A stretch of DNA of 64,000 nucleotides from Streptomyces sp. NBC_00154. GTDB lineage: Bacteria; Actinomycetota; Actinomycetes; Streptomycetales; Streptomycetaceae. The notes under the pieces are model-generated. The model worked only from the letters and a program-made list of their open reading frames with translations. It was not told the DNA's origin and made no database searches. The translations under genes were made by a program, and so were the position numbers. This document shows positions 35,081 to 44,332 of this stretch, one piece after another (within the stretch, counting starts at the first letter, position 1; every line of letters starts with the position of its first letter). Where the stretch lies: positions 1,054,001 through 1,118,000 of the forward strand of contig NZ_JAPEMI010000001.1 of assembly GCF_026342835.1 (NCBI RefSeq). The letters are read 5' to 3'.

Positions 35081-35275
35081 TCAGCGCTTGTCGGCGGCGA
35101 TGCCGACCGCCGTGCAGACGCCGCGCCAGACGTCCTTCGCCTCCCAGCCCGCGGCCAGCGCCTGGTGCACCGTCCGCCCGCCGAGCTCGGCCATCACATG
35201 GTCGTGCGCAAAGGAGTCGGCGTACCCCGCGCCGAAGTGGTCTTCCATCCGTTCCCAGAAAATCGTCAACCGCAT
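35081..35275 (-). CDS. DUF3046 protein
   Basis: 64-residue protein starting MRLTIFWERMEDHFG, with the conserved HDHVMAELGGRTVHQALAAG block of DUF3046, an actinobacterial family commonly found near recA. Function unknown. It is acidic in the N-terminal half and has two Trp. It lies 63 bases upstream of the AI-2E gene on the same strand and is divergent from the toroid-like gene. I call it confidently as a family member, without a role. Confidence 0.92.
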   Translation of the reverse strand: MRLTIFWERMEDHFGAGYADSFAHDHVMAELGGRTVHQALAAGWEAKDVWRGVCTAVGIAADKR

Positions 35276-35354
35276 GACTTCAGTATCCCGCTCCTGAGAG
35301 TGCAGCCGTGCCGCTACGACATCTCGAGAGCGCTTACCGGCCTACCGTCGGTCC

Positions 35355-36269
35355 ATGGCTGGAACAGGAGCAAGCCCCCTCAACCGCGCCGAGCAGTTCA
35401 TCTGGCTCACGGCCCGTGTCCTCGAACAGCGGCGGTTCGCCCACCACTTCCTGGCAGGAAGCGCCGATGCCGTGGAGACCGCGCTCACCGCCTATCTCAA
35501 CGAGGACGGCGGATACGGTCACGCACTCGAACCCGATCTGCGGGGCCCGGTCAGCCAGCCGCTGCACACGGCCCATGCGCTGAACGTTCTCGACTCCATC
35601 GGGCGCTGCAGCGGTCTGCGGGTGGAACGGATCTGCCGCTTCCTGACCGATGTGTCGACCAAGGAGGGTGCGCTGCCCGCCCTCCTGCCCTCGCAGCGAG
35701 GCTATCCGGCCGCGCCGTTCATCCAGCTCGTCGACGACCCGCCGGCGGAGCTGCTCGCCACCGGTCCTGTCGTCGGGCTGCTGCACCGTAATGCGGTCTG
35801 GCACGCCTGGCTCTTCCGGGCCACCGACTTCTGCTGGGCGGCGGTCGACGCGCTGGAGCACTCGCATCCGTACGAGATCGAGGCTGCGGTCGCCTTCCTG
35901 GACGGTGCACCGGACCGGGCGCGGGCGGAGGCTGCGGCGGACCGCCTCGGACGGCTGGTGCGCGAGCAGCGGCTCGCCGTGCTGGATCCGGAGCAGCGCG
36001 CGCAGTACCCGGTGGCGGCCGGATGTGCGCCGGGCGAGCAGCACTTCCCGTACGACTACGCCCGCACACCCGATTCGCTCGCCCGTCGCTGGTTCACCGA
36101 CGAGGAGCTGGAACGCTCCCTCGACCATCTGGCGTCGGAGCAGCAGGCGGACGGCGGCTGGCCGCTGAACTGGCGGCAGTGGGCACCGGGCACAGCTCTG
36201 GAGGGCCGGCCGCTGGTGACGCTCAAGGCGCTGCTGACGCTGCGGGCCCACGGCCGCAGCCTCGGCTGA
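35355..36269 (+). CDS. Alpha/alpha-toroid (prenyltransferase/squalene-oxidase repeat)-like protein
   Basis: 304 residues with two short repeats typical of the alpha/alpha-toroid fold of terpene cyclases and prenyltransferases: EDGGYGHALEPDL near the start and QQADGGWPLNWRQW near the end. The DxDD acid motif of cyclases is not seen, so it may not be a cyclase. No signal peptide is present, so it is likely cytoplasmic. ATG 35355 is a candidate leaderless start, as TACCGT stands six bases before it. Neighbours give no pathway. Family-level call only. Confidence 0.7.
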   Translation: MAGTGASPLNRAEQFIWLTARVLEQRRFAHHFLAGSADAVETALTAYLNEDGGYGHALEPDLRGPVSQPLHTAHALNVLDSIGRCSGLRVERICRFLTDVSTKEGALPALLPSQRGYPAAPFIQLVDDPPAELLATGPVVGLLHRNAVWHAWLFRATDFCWAAVDALEHSHPYEIEAAVAFLDGAPDRARAEAAADRLGRLVREQRLAVLDPEQRAQYPVAAGCAPGEQHFPYDYARTPDSLARRWFTDEELERSLDHLASEQQADGGWPLNWRQWAPGTALEGRPLVTLKALLTLRAHGRSLG

Positions 36270-36618
36270 GCACCGGGGCGGACATCCACCGCCAACCGTC
36301 CGTGAGCGGGCCCACGGACGGCCGCGACCACGCCGCCCGGCGCGGGCCTTCGGTCGTCGGCCGGACGGCTGCCGCCCCGTCGCTCATCCTGCGCCGTGTG
36401 TGCCGTCGTCCCGTGGCCGCTGTCGTGCAGCAGCAGGGCCGCGGCGACCCGGACGTCGGCGCCGCAGGCACGGATCAGCCGTCGGGCCAGATCGCCGGGT
36501 GGTTGGCACTCCTGCGGTACGACGGGACGGCCTGCGCCCGCGTCGAACAGGAAGAGCAGCTCCGTACCGAATGTCTGCTCCACTGTGCGGACGGCCCTGT
36601 CCTGCTCCGCACGGACCT
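36270..36618. other. Gap with a gene-like minus-strand segment but no start
   Basis: A 349-base stretch. On the minus strand one frame reads smoothly below azlD, with VEQTFGTELLFLFDAGAG and VAAALLLHDSGHG, and shows about 80 percent G/C at third positions. It has no convincing start (GTG in VEQ at best, without a ribosome site) and no stop before it runs antisense into the toroid-like gene. I treat it as a possible decayed gene or chance frame, not as a CDS. Confidence 0.3.
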
Positions 36619-36924
36619 CTATCCGAGCGCCCGCACCCCTGCCGTGACGACCACGGCAGCGCCCACGACGACCAGGAAGGGCGCGCGCAGGACCAGGGCC
36701 AGCGCCGCGGCGGCCAGTCCCGCGCCCCTGGCGTCCAGCACCAGCTGCTGTCCGTCTCCGAACGTCTGCTGCGCTGTGAGGGCCGCCAGGAGCGCCACCG
36801 GCAGGAGTGCGGAAAGGCGCTGGACGAGCGGGCGTTCCAGTGCGTCGGCGGGCACCAGCAGTCCCAGCAGCTTCGCGAGATAGCAGCCGACGGCAGTGAG
36901 TGCGATCGCTGTCCAGACGTTCAT
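36619..36924 (-). CDS. azlD: AzlD-type branched-chain amino-acid exporter subunit
   Basis: 101-residue small membrane protein, start MNVWTAIALTAVGCYLAK, three to four hydrophobic segments, ending VTAGVRALG. It starts four bases inside the azlC stop (ATGA), the usual coupling of AzlC/AzlD two-subunit exporters for branched-chain amino acids. The length is standard. An AraC regulator precedes the pair on the same strand. Substrate specificity (leucine, isoleucine, valine or azaleucine) is known for the family only. Confidence 0.88.
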   Translation of the reverse strand: MNVWTAIALTAVGCYLAKLLGLLVPADALERPLVQRLSALLPVALLAALTAQQTFGDGQQLVLDARGAGLAAAALALVLRAPFLVVVGAAVVVTAGVRALG

Positions 36925-37703
36925 CGACCGTCCTCCGTCGGGGTCGCCGCCATGGCGGGGGTGTCACCGGGCGAACCGTTCCTGCGTCCCATCAGGAAGA
37001 GAACGGCAGGCGCGGCCAGCGCGGAGAGCAGCACCGGTACACCCGCGGGCAGCACGGGCAGCAGACCGAGGGCGAGCAGGACGGCCAGCGCGGCGGTGAC
37101 GCGCTCCGTCGTGCTCCTCAGCATGGGTGCGAGCAGGGCGAGAAAGACGGCGGGGCTGGCGGCGTCCAGTCCCCAGCTGTCGGTGTCGCCGAGCGCCTCC
37201 GCGCCCAGGGCTCCCAGCAGTGTGGTCAGGTTCCACAGCATGTACAGGGTGATTCCGGTGACGGTGAAGCCGATCCGTGCGGCCCGTCGGGTGGGCTGGG
37301 ACAGCGTCACAGCGGTCGTCTCGTCGATCACCCACTGCGCGGCGAGCGGCCGCAGCGCGCGCGGGAGCGCGAGCAGCTGCGACAGCCGCAGACCGTAGAA
37401 CGCGTTACGTACGCCGAGGAAGAACGCCCCGGCAGCCGCTGTGTACGGATTGCCGCCCGCCGCCAGCGCACCCACCAGCGCGAACTGCGAGGCGCCTGTG
37501 AAGACGAGGAGGCTGAGCACGCAGGTCTGGAGCACGCTGAGGCCCGAGCCCGCCGAGGTGACTCCGAAGGCGAAGCCGGACAGCCCCACGGCGATACCGA
37601 CGCCGAGGGCGTCGCGCACGACGGCCGCATCGGACTTCACCTCACCGGCGGCTGTCTCGGCCGGCTCACCGGTTATCTCTGGGGATGTTGTCTGTTCTGG
37701 CAC
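36921..37703 (-). CDS. azlC: AzlC-type branched-chain amino-acid exporter subunit
   Basis: 260-residue membrane protein of the AzlC (LIV-E) family. Typical blocks: RDALGVGIAVGLSGFAFG, VFTGASQFALVGALAAGG and AFFLGVRNAFYGL, in a protein with about six membrane spans. It starts at GTG 37703, 11 bases after the AraC stop, and its own stop overlaps azlD. The three genes make one minus-strand unit whose regulator likely responds to a branched-chain amino acid or analogue. C-terminal tail about 240-260 is basic then acidic. Confidence 0.9.
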   Translation of the reverse strand: MPEQTTSPEITGEPAETAAGEVKSDAAVVRDALGVGIAVGLSGFAFGVTSAGSGLSVLQTCVLSLLVFTGASQFALVGALAAGGNPYTAAAGAFFLGVRNAFYGLRLSQLLALPRALRPLAAQWVIDETTAVTLSQPTRRAARIGFTVTGITLYMLWNLTTLLGALGAEALGDTDSWGLDAASPAVFLALLAPMLRSTTERVTAALAVLLALGLLPVLPAGVPVLLSALAAPAVLFLMGRRNGSPGDTPAMAATPTEDGR

Positions 37704-37713
37704 AGACGGAACG

Positions 37714-38613
37714 CTACGGGGACAGACCGGGACCGGTCTTGTACGTTCTTGCGCGTTCGCGCTGGTAGGCGCCGGGCGGCACTCCCACTATCCGGGTGAA
37801 ATGGCGGTTCAGGTGCGGCTGATCGGTGAAGCCGACCTCGATCGCGGCGGCCGAGGGCGCCACCCCCGCATCCAGCATCCGCCGCGCCCGCCTCACCCGG
37901 GCATCGGTGAGCCAGGTGTGCGGCGGCATCCCGTACTGCTTCTTGAACGCCCTCAGCAAGGCGAACGGGCTGGTGCCGAGTTCGACGGCCAGTGCCTCCA
38001 GAGTCGGTGGCTCGGTCATCCTGCTCTCCAGCACCGCACGCGCCCGCGCCGCGTCCCGGGCACCCGCCGACCGGGGAGAGCGGGTGGGCAGCACGCTGCC
38101 ATGGCTGCTGAGCAGCCGCGCGACCAGGATCCGCAGGACGCTGTCGGCGGCGAGCGCGTTGCCCTCCTCGGCCGCCCGGTGCACCTCGCCGATCAACCGG
38201 GCCGATTCCGGGTCGACGACGCTGGTCTCGGCGAAACCGACAGTGCCGCGCAGACGCGTCGTGTCGGCGGCAATGTCGTTGATCACCTGTGCGGACGGGT
38301 ACAGCGTGGCGTACACCCAGCCCTCGGGGACACCGGCCCGCGCGGTGTGCGGCACCTCCGGATTGATCATGACGACGACGCCAGGGCCTGCGTGTACGGT
38401 GCCGCCGGGCAGTCCGACGTCCTCGATCCCCCGCGTGATGGTGCCGAAGACGTAGCCCTCGTGGCTGTGGCGCGGGAAGGTGTGGCGCACGTACCGGGCA
38501 CGCAGCAGGTCGAGGTCGGGCAGTTCCGCGTACTGCCAGTACCTCGCCCACTCTCCCGAAGCCGAGGCCGAGCCGAAGCCCGAACCCGAGCGCGAGCCCG
38601 ATCCTGCCGCCAT
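37714..38613 (-). CDS. AraC-family transcriptional regulator
   Basis: AraC regulator of about 299 residues. The N-terminal sensor is a cupin (about 25-120) with FPRHSHEGYVFGTI, and the C-terminal double helix-turn-helix shows LEALAVELGTSPFALLRAFKKQYGMPPHTWL and a final HLNRHFTRIVGVPPGAY. It is the first gene of the azlCD unit and probably induces it when the ligand is present. The start is ATG 38613, but GTG 38646 is equally open and ribosome sites are weak for both; a Ser/Gly low-complexity stretch (about 4-20) follows. It is divergent from lhr by about 70 bases. Confidence 0.88.
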   Translation of the reverse strand: MAAGSGSRSGSGFGSASASGEWARYWQYAELPDLDLLRARYVRHTFPRHSHEGYVFGTITRGIEDVGLPGGTVHAGPGVVVMINPEVPHTARAGVPEGWVYATLYPSAQVINDIAADTTRLRGTVGFAETSVVDPESARLIGEVHRAAEEGNALAADSVLRILVARLLSSHGSVLPTRSPRSAGARDAARARAVLESRMTEPPTLEALAVELGTSPFALLRAFKKQYGMPPHTWLTDARVRRARRMLDAGVAPSAAAIEVGFTDQPHLNRHFTRIVGVPPGAYQRERARTYKTGPGLSP

Positions 38614-38682
38614 TCCCGAATTCTCGCAGGTACCGGCCACTGCCACCGTCCGTTGTCAGTGGTCGGGTGCACGATGGGGGGC

Positions 38683-41600
38683 ATGGCCGGCTCTGCGCTC
38701 GACTCTTTCTCCCCCGCCACCCGCGGCTGGTTCTCGGGTGCCTTCAGCGCGCCGACGTCCGCGCAGGAGGGTGCCTGGCGCGCGATCGGCGAGGGTTCGG
38801 ACGTGCTGGTCGTCGCGCCCACCGGATCGGGCAAGACGCTCGCCGCGTTCCTCGCCGCGCTGGACCGGCTGGCCGCAGTCCCGCCGCCCGCCGAGGCGAA
38901 GAAGCGCTGCCGCGTGCTGTACGTATCGCCCCTGAAGGCCCTCGCGGTCGACGTGGAGCGTAATCTGCGCTCACCGCTGACCGGGATCCGCCAGGAATCG
39001 GTGCGGCTCGGGCTGCCCGAGCCCGAGGTGCGGGTGGGCATCCGCTCGGGTGACACCCCGCCCGCCGAGCGCCGCTCGATGGCGACCCGGCCGCCGGACA
39101 TCCTGATCACCACCCCCGAGTCGCTGTTCCTGATGCTGACCTCCTCGGCTCGGGAGGCTCTGTCGGGGATCGAGACGGTGATTCTCGACGAGGTGCACGC
39201 AGTGGCCGGTACGAAGCGGGGCGCCCATCTCGCCGTGTCGCTGGAGCGCCTCGACGAGCTGCTGCCGCGTCCGGCGCGGCGGATCGGCCTGTCGGCGACG
39301 GTCCGTCCGGTCGACGAAGTGGCGCGGTTCCTCTCGCCGCAGCGGAAGGTGGAGATCGTCCAGCCGCCGTCCACCAAGCGGTTCGATCTGTCGGTGGTCG
39401 TGCCGGTGGAGGATCTGGGCGAGCTCGGCGGTTCGCCCGCCACCGACCCGGATCAGGCGGGCCAGGCGGAGAAGCCGTCGATCTGGCCGCATGTCGAGGA
39501 GCGGATCACCGACCTCGTCCAGGCGCACCGCTCCACCATCGTCTTCGCCAACTCCCGCCGTCTCGCGGAGAGACTGTGCAACCGGCTCAACGAGATCGCG
39601 TACGAGCGGGCCACCGGTGAGACCCTGCCGGAGGCCCACTCCCCCGCCGAGATCATGGCCGAGTCCGGTGCGGCGAAGGGCGCCCCGGCGCTGCTCGCCC
39701 GCGCACACCACGGTTCGGTCTCCAAGGAGCAGCGCGCACAGGTCGAGGAGGATCTGAAGGCAGGCCGGCTGCCTGCCGTGGTCGCCACCTCCAGTCTGGA
39801 GCTGGGCATCGACATGGGTGCGGTGGATCTGGTGGTCCAGGTGGAGTCGCCGCCGTCGGTCGCCTCCGGGCTGCAGCGGGTCGGCCGTGCCGGGCACCAG
39901 GTCGGTGCGGTCTCCACCGGAGTGGTCTTCCCGAAGTACCGCGGCGACCTGGTCCAGGCTGCGGTGGTCACCGAGCGGATGCGCACCGGCTCGATCGAGG
40001 CACTGCGGATCCCGTCCAATCCGCTGGATGTGCTGGCCCAGCAGCTCGTCGCCATGGTCGCCCTGGACACATGGCAGGTGGACGATCTGCTGGCCGTGAC
40101 CCGCCGCGCCGCCCCCTTCGCCTCGCTGCCGGAGTCGGCGTTCACGGCCGTGCTGGACATGCTGGCCGGCCGCTATCCGTCAGACGCCTTCGCCGAGCTG
40201 CGCCCGCGCGTGGTCTGGGACCGCGTCGCCGGTACGGTCACGGGCCGCCCCGGCGCCCAGCGGCTCGCGGTCACCTCCGGCGGCACGATCCCCGACCGCG
40301 GGCTCTTCGGGGTCTTCCTCGCCGGGGCCGACCCCAAGAAGGGGGGCGGCCGGGTCGGCGAGCTGGACGAGGAGATGGTGTACGAGTCCCGGGTCGGCGA
40401 TGTCTTCACGCTGGGCACCACATCCTGGCGGATCGAGGACATCACCCGCGACCGGGTCCTGGTGTCGCCGGCCCCCGGGGTTCCGGGACGGCTGCCGTTC
40501 TGGAAGGGCGACCAGCTGGGCCGCCCGCTGGAGCTGGGCCGTGCCCTGGGCGCGTTCCTCCGCGAGATCGGCGGAATGTCGTCCGAGGACGCCAGATCGC
40601 GGCTGCTCGCCGCCGGTCTCGACACCTGGGCCGCCGACAACGTCCTGTCGTACATCGGCGAACAGCGCGCCGCCTGCGGCCATGTCCCGGACGACCGGAC
40701 CATCCTCGTCGAGCGATTCCGCGACGAGCTGGGCGACTGGCGGGTGGTCGTGCACTCCCCGTTCGGCGCGCAGGTCCATGCTCCGTGGGCGCTGGCGCTG
40801 GGAGCCCGCCTCGCCGAGCGGTACGGCATGGATGCCCAGGTGATGCATGCCGACGACGGCATCGTGCTGCGGCTGCCCGACGCCGACATGATGGGCCTTG
40901 ACCTCCTGGACTTCGATCCGGCCCAGGACCTCGCCCTTGACCCGTCGCAGAACTCGTCCCAGAACTCGCCACGGGAGTCGGCCCCGTTGGCCGCAATGGC
41001 GTACGACAGCGATCAGCCGCCCGTCGGCGCCACCGATGTCGTCTTCGACCAGGGCGAGATCACCCAGATCGTCACCGATCAGGTCGGCGGGTCCGCCCTG
41101 TTCGCCTCCCGCTTCCGCGAATGCGCGGCCCGCGCCCTGCTGCTGCCCCGCCGCAGCCCGGGCAAGCGCACCCCGCTCTGGCAGCAGCGTCAGCGCGCCG
41201 CCCAGCTCCTTCAGGTGGCCTCGGAGTTCGGCTCCTTCCCGATCGTGCTCGAAGCGGTCCGTGAATGCCTGCAGGACGTCTTCGATGTTCCCGGGCTCGC
41301 GGAACTGATGGGCGATCTCGAAGCGCGCCGCGTCCGCCTGGTCGAGGTGACCACCCAGGAGCCCTCCCCCTTCGCCCGCTCGCTCCTCTTCGGCTATGTG
41401 GCGCAGTTCCTGTACGAGGGCGACTCGCCGCTCGCCGAGCGCCGGGCGGCTGCGCTCTCCCTCGACTCCCGTCTCCTCGCCGAGCTCCTCGGCCAGGCGG
41501 AACTGCGCGAGCTGCTCGACGCCGAGGTGCTGGGCGAACTCGAGCAGGAGCTCCAGTGGCTGACCGAGGACCGCCGGATCAAGGACGTCGAAGGCGTCGC

Positions 41601-43374
41601 CGACCTGCTCCGCGTCCTCGGCCCGCTCACCGAAGCCGAGTTGGCCGAGCGCGGTGCCGAGCAGCAGTGGGCCCCGGACCTGGCCTCGGCCCGCCGGGCC
41701 ATCCGGGTCCGGATAGGAGGAGCCGACCACTGGGCGGCGATCGAGGACGCGGGCCGACTGCGTGACGCGCTGGGCACCGCCCTCCCGATTGGCGTCCCCG
41801 AGGCGTTCACCGAACCGGTGAAGGACCCGCTCGGCGATCTCCTCACCCGCTACGCCCGTACGCACGGCCCGTTCACCTCCACCGGCGCCGCCGCGCGCTT
41901 CGGCCTGGGCACCGCGGTCACGGACGGTGCGCTGCAGCGGCTCGCCGCGTCCGGCCGCATCGTCCAGGGCGAGTTCCATCCCGCAGGCATCGGCCAGGAA
42001 TGGTGCGACGCCACGGTGCTGCGTCGGCTCCGCCGCCGGTCCCTCGCCGCGCTCCGGCACGAGCTGGAGCCGGTCCCGCCCGCCGCCCTCGCCGGCTTCC
42101 TTCCGCAGTGGCAGCATCTCGGCAACAACAGCCTGCGCGGAATCGACGGACTGGCCCGCGCCATCGAACAGTTGCAGGGTGCCCCCGTCCCCGCATCGGC
42201 GCTGGAGAAGCTGATCCTGCCGGGCCGGGTCACGGGGTACGCCCCCGCGCTGCTCGACGAACTCACCACCACCGGCGAGGTGATCTGGGCCGGCGCGGGC
42301 GCCCTCCCCGGCAAGGACGGCTGGCTGTCCCTCTACCTCGCCGACAGCGCACCCCTGCTCCTCCCGCCTCCGCACCCACTCGAACTCAGTGCGCTGCACG
42401 AATCCGTTCTGACCACCCTGACCGGCGGGTACGGGCTGTTCTTCCGGCAGATGGCCGATCAGGTCCGCGCCACCACCCACCCGGACTGCACCGACCCTCA
42501 ACTGGCCGACGCCATCTGGGAGCTGACCTGGTCCGGCCGACTGACCAACGACACACTGGCGCCGCTGCGTTCGCTCCTCGGCTCCGGACGTACGGCGGGA
42601 TCGACCGCCCACCGCGCCAAGCGCAGCGTCCCCCGAGGCCGTTACGGCTCGTTCAGCGCCGCCGCCCGCCCGGCGTCACGCACCGGCCCGCCCACTGTCT
42701 CGGGCCGCTGGTCCCTGCTGCCCACCGCCGAGCCCGACCCCACGCATCGCGCGCACGCCTTGGCGCGCACGCTCCTGGACCGTCACGGCGTGGTGACCCG
42801 CGGCGCGGTCCAGGCCGAAGGCGTCGAGGGCGGTTTCTCCGCGACGTACCGCATCCTCTCCGCCTTCGAGGACAACGGGCAGGCCCGCCGCGGCTACGTC
42901 GTCGAGGGCTTGGGAGCAGCCCAGTTCGCGATGGACGGAGCGGTCGACCGGCTGCGTGCGGCGTCCACCGCCCGCGACCGCAGGGAACCGGGAGCGGCGC
43001 CCCGCGCCCTGGTCCTCGCCGCCGCCGACCCGGCCAACGCGTACGGTGCTGCCCTGTCCTGGCCCGAGCCCCCGGACGGCGCCGGACACAGACCGGGGCG
43101 CAAGGCCGGCGCCCTGGTGGTCCTGGTCGACGGCGAACTGACGCTCTACATGGAGCGCGGCGGCAAGACCCTGCTCGCCTGGCCGACGGATCCGGAGGAC
43201 CCCTCGCTCCGGGCGGCGGCCGAGGCGCTGGCCACCGCGGCCCGCGCGGGGGCGCTCGGCACGGTCACGGTGGAGCGCACCAACGGTGCCTCGTCCCTGA
43301 CCTCGCCGCTGGGCCGCACGCTGGAGGCGGCCGGCTTCCACGCCACCCCGAGAGGTCTCCGTCTGCGGGCCTGA
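38683..43374 (+). CDS. lhr: Lhr-type ATP-dependent DNA helicase
   Basis: Large superfamily 2 helicase, about 1563 residues, full Lhr length. Helicase core: Walker A APTGSGKT (K51), motif II DEVH (169-172), SAT as motif III, followed by a second RecA domain with TSSLELGIDMG and QRVGRAGHQ (motif VI). The long C-terminal part contains a winged helix and Lhr-specific domains to residue 1563. Lhr-family 3'-5' helicases unwind damaged or RNA:DNA substrates in repair. ATG 38683 (or 38674) is the start; the open frame reaches 37441 through the antisense AraC gene, so that extension is false. The Nei glycosylase gene follows 121 bases later, hinting at a shared repair role. Confidence 0.93.
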   Translation: MAGSALDSFSPATRGWFSGAFSAPTSAQEGAWRAIGEGSDVLVVAPTGSGKTLAAFLAALDRLAAVPPPAEAKKRCRVLYVSPLKALAVDVERNLRSPLTGIRQESVRLGLPEPEVRVGIRSGDTPPAERRSMATRPPDILITTPESLFLMLTSSAREALSGIETVILDEVHAVAGTKRGAHLAVSLERLDELLPRPARRIGLSATVRPVDEVARFLSPQRKVEIVQPPSTKRFDLSVVVPVEDLGELGGSPATDPDQAGQAEKPSIWPHVEERITDLVQAHRSTIVFANSRRLAERLCNRLNEIAYERATGETLPEAHSPAEIMAESGAAKGAPALLARAHHGSVSKEQRAQVEEDLKAGRLPAVVATSSLELGIDMGAVDLVVQVESPPSVASGLQRVGRAGHQVGAVSTGVVFPKYRGDLVQAAVVTERMRTGSIEALRIPSNPLDVLAQQLVAMVALDTWQVDDLLAVTRRAAPFASLPESAFTAVLDMLAGRYPSDAFAELRPRVVWDRVAGTVTGRPGAQRLAVTSGGTIPDRGLFGVFLAGADPKKGGGRVGELDEEMVYESRVGDVFTLGTTSWRIEDITRDRVLVSPAPGVPGRLPFWKGDQLGRPLELGRALGAFLREIGGMSSEDARSRLLAAGLDTWAADNVLSYIGEQRAACGHVPDDRTILVERFRDELGDWRVVVHSPFGAQVHAPWALALGARLAERYGMDAQVMHADDGIVLRLPDADMMGLDLLDFDPAQDLALDPSQNSSQNSPRESAPLAAMAYDSDQPPVGATDVVFDQGEITQIVTDQVGGSALFASRFRECAARALLLPRRSPGKRTPLWQQRQRAAQLLQVASEFGSFPIVLEAVRECLQDVFDVPGLAELMGDLEARRVRLVEVTTQEPSPFARSLLFGYVAQFLYEGDSPLAERRAAALSLDSRLLAELLGQAELRELLDAEVLGELEQELQWLTEDRRIKDVEGVADLLRVLGPLTEAELAERGAEQQWAPDLASARRAIRVRIGGADHWAAIEDAGRLRDALGTALPIGVPEAFTEPVKDPLGDLLTRYARTHGPFTSTGAAARFGLGTAVTDGALQRLAASGRIVQGEFHPAGIGQEWCDATVLRRLRRRSLAALRHELEPVPPAALAGFLPQWQHLGNNSLRGIDGLARAIEQLQGAPVPASALEKLILPGRVTGYAPALLDELTTTGEVIWAGAGALPGKDGWLSLYLADSAPLLLPPPHPLELSALHESVLTTLTGGYGLFFRQMADQVRATTHPDCTDPQLADAIWELTWSGRLTNDTLAPLRSLLGSGRTAGSTAHRAKRSVPRGRYGSFSAAARPASRTGPPTVSGRWSLLPTAEPDPTHRAHALARTLLDRHGVVTRGAVQAEGVEGGFSATYRILSAFEDNGQARRGYVVEGLGAAQFAMDGAVDRLRAASTARDRREPGAAPRALVLAAADPANAYGAALSWPEPPDGAGHRPGRKAGALVVLVDGELTLYMERGGKTLLAWPTDPEDPSLRAAAEALATAARAGALGTVTVERTNGASSLTSPLGRTLEAAGFHATPRGLRLRA

Positions 43375-43495
43375 CCTCCACGCGTCGTCCGGCCCCACGC
43401 GCGCCCCCTCACCGGCCCGGCTACCGCACCCGCCCGACCCACGGCCACGCACACGCCCACCGTCGCACCCCGCCCCCACCACTCATCATGGAGAC

Positions 43496-44296
43496 ATGCC
43501 CGAAGGAGATACCGTCCTGCAGACCGCCAAGCGTCTGCACACTGCACTGGCCGACCAGGTCCTCACCCGCTCCGACCTGCGCGTCCCCCGGTTCGCGACC
43601 GCCGATCTCACCGGCCGGACCGTCCTCGGCACCCTTTCGCGCGGCAAGCATCTCCTCACCCGGATCGAGGGCGGCCTCACTCTCCACAGCCATCTGCGGA
43701 TGGACGGTTCCTGGCGCGTCTACGCCCCGGGCGAGCGCTGGCGCGGCGGCCCGGCCCATCAGATCCGCGCGATTCTCTCCACCGCGGACCACACAGCGGT
43801 CGGATACCGGCTGCCCGTCCTGGAACTCCTCCGCACAGTCGACGAGGAGAAGGCGGTCGGCCATCTCGGCCCCGATCTGCTGGGCCCCGACTGGGACCCC
43901 GACACCGCGCTGCGCAACCTGCTCGCCGCCCCCGCCCGCCCTCTCGGTGAAGCCCTCCTGGACCAGCGCAACCTGGCCGGCATCGGCAACGTCTACAAGG
44001 CCGAACTCTGTTTCCTCGCCCGCGCCACCCCCTGGCTCCCCGTCGGTGACCTGCCCGCCACCACCGCCGTGCGCCTGGTCGCCACCGCCAAGCAGCTCCT
44101 CGAAGCCAATCGGGACCGACCGGTCCGCACGACCACCGGTTCCCGGGCACGCGGGTACGGCCCGACTGAGCGGCTGTGGGTGTACGGCCGGCCCCATCGC
44201 CCCTGTCTGAGGTGCGGCGCCCCCATTCGTACGGCGGAGCAGGACACCCGTCCCACGTATTGGTGCCCACGCTGCCAATCGGGCCCCACACCATAG
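43496..44296 (+). CDS. nei: Fpg/Nei-family DNA glycosylase/AP lyase
   Basis: 266-residue base-excision enzyme. MPEGD gives the catalytic Pro2 and Glu3 after Met removal; the Nei type is indicated by PEGDT rather than PELPE. The helix-two-turn-helix shows LLDQRNLAGIGNVYKAEL. The C-terminal zinc finger has CLRCG and CPRC as two CxxC pairs. It removes oxidised pyrimidines and cuts the AP site. Its placement next to lhr recalls the lhr-nei neighbours of mycobacteria. ATG 43496 is clear, the stop TAG at 44294-44296 abuts the next promoter. Confidence 0.93.
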   Translation: MPEGDTVLQTAKRLHTALADQVLTRSDLRVPRFATADLTGRTVLGTLSRGKHLLTRIEGGLTLHSHLRMDGSWRVYAPGERWRGGPAHQIRAILSTADHTAVGYRLPVLELLRTVDEEKAVGHLGPDLLGPDWDPDTALRNLLAAPARPLGEALLDQRNLAGIGNVYKAELCFLARATPWLPVGDLPATTAVRLVATAKQLLEANRDRPVRTTTGSRARGYGPTERLWVYGRPHRPCLRCGAPIRTAEQDTRPTYWCPRCQSGPTP

Positions 44297-44326
44297 TTGA
44301 CGCACCGTCAGATACGGTCTTACGGT
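44297..44326 (+). promoter_or_regulatory. Leaderless promoter for the second SDR
   Basis: TTGACG (44297-44302), 18 bases, TACGGT (44321-44326), then ATG at 44333. The spacing predicts transcription start at the A of ATG, a leaderless message. ACCGT-N5-ACGGT (44305-44319) is an inverted repeat in the spacer and may be an operator. The promoter begins directly at the nei stop. Confidence 0.65.
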
Positions 44327-44332
44327 CCGGAC

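Noticed and set aside
37441..38682. Long plus-strand extension of the lhr frame
   Set aside because: It runs antisense through azlC and the AraC gene, has no ribosome site, and gives non-family sequence before the helicase core.
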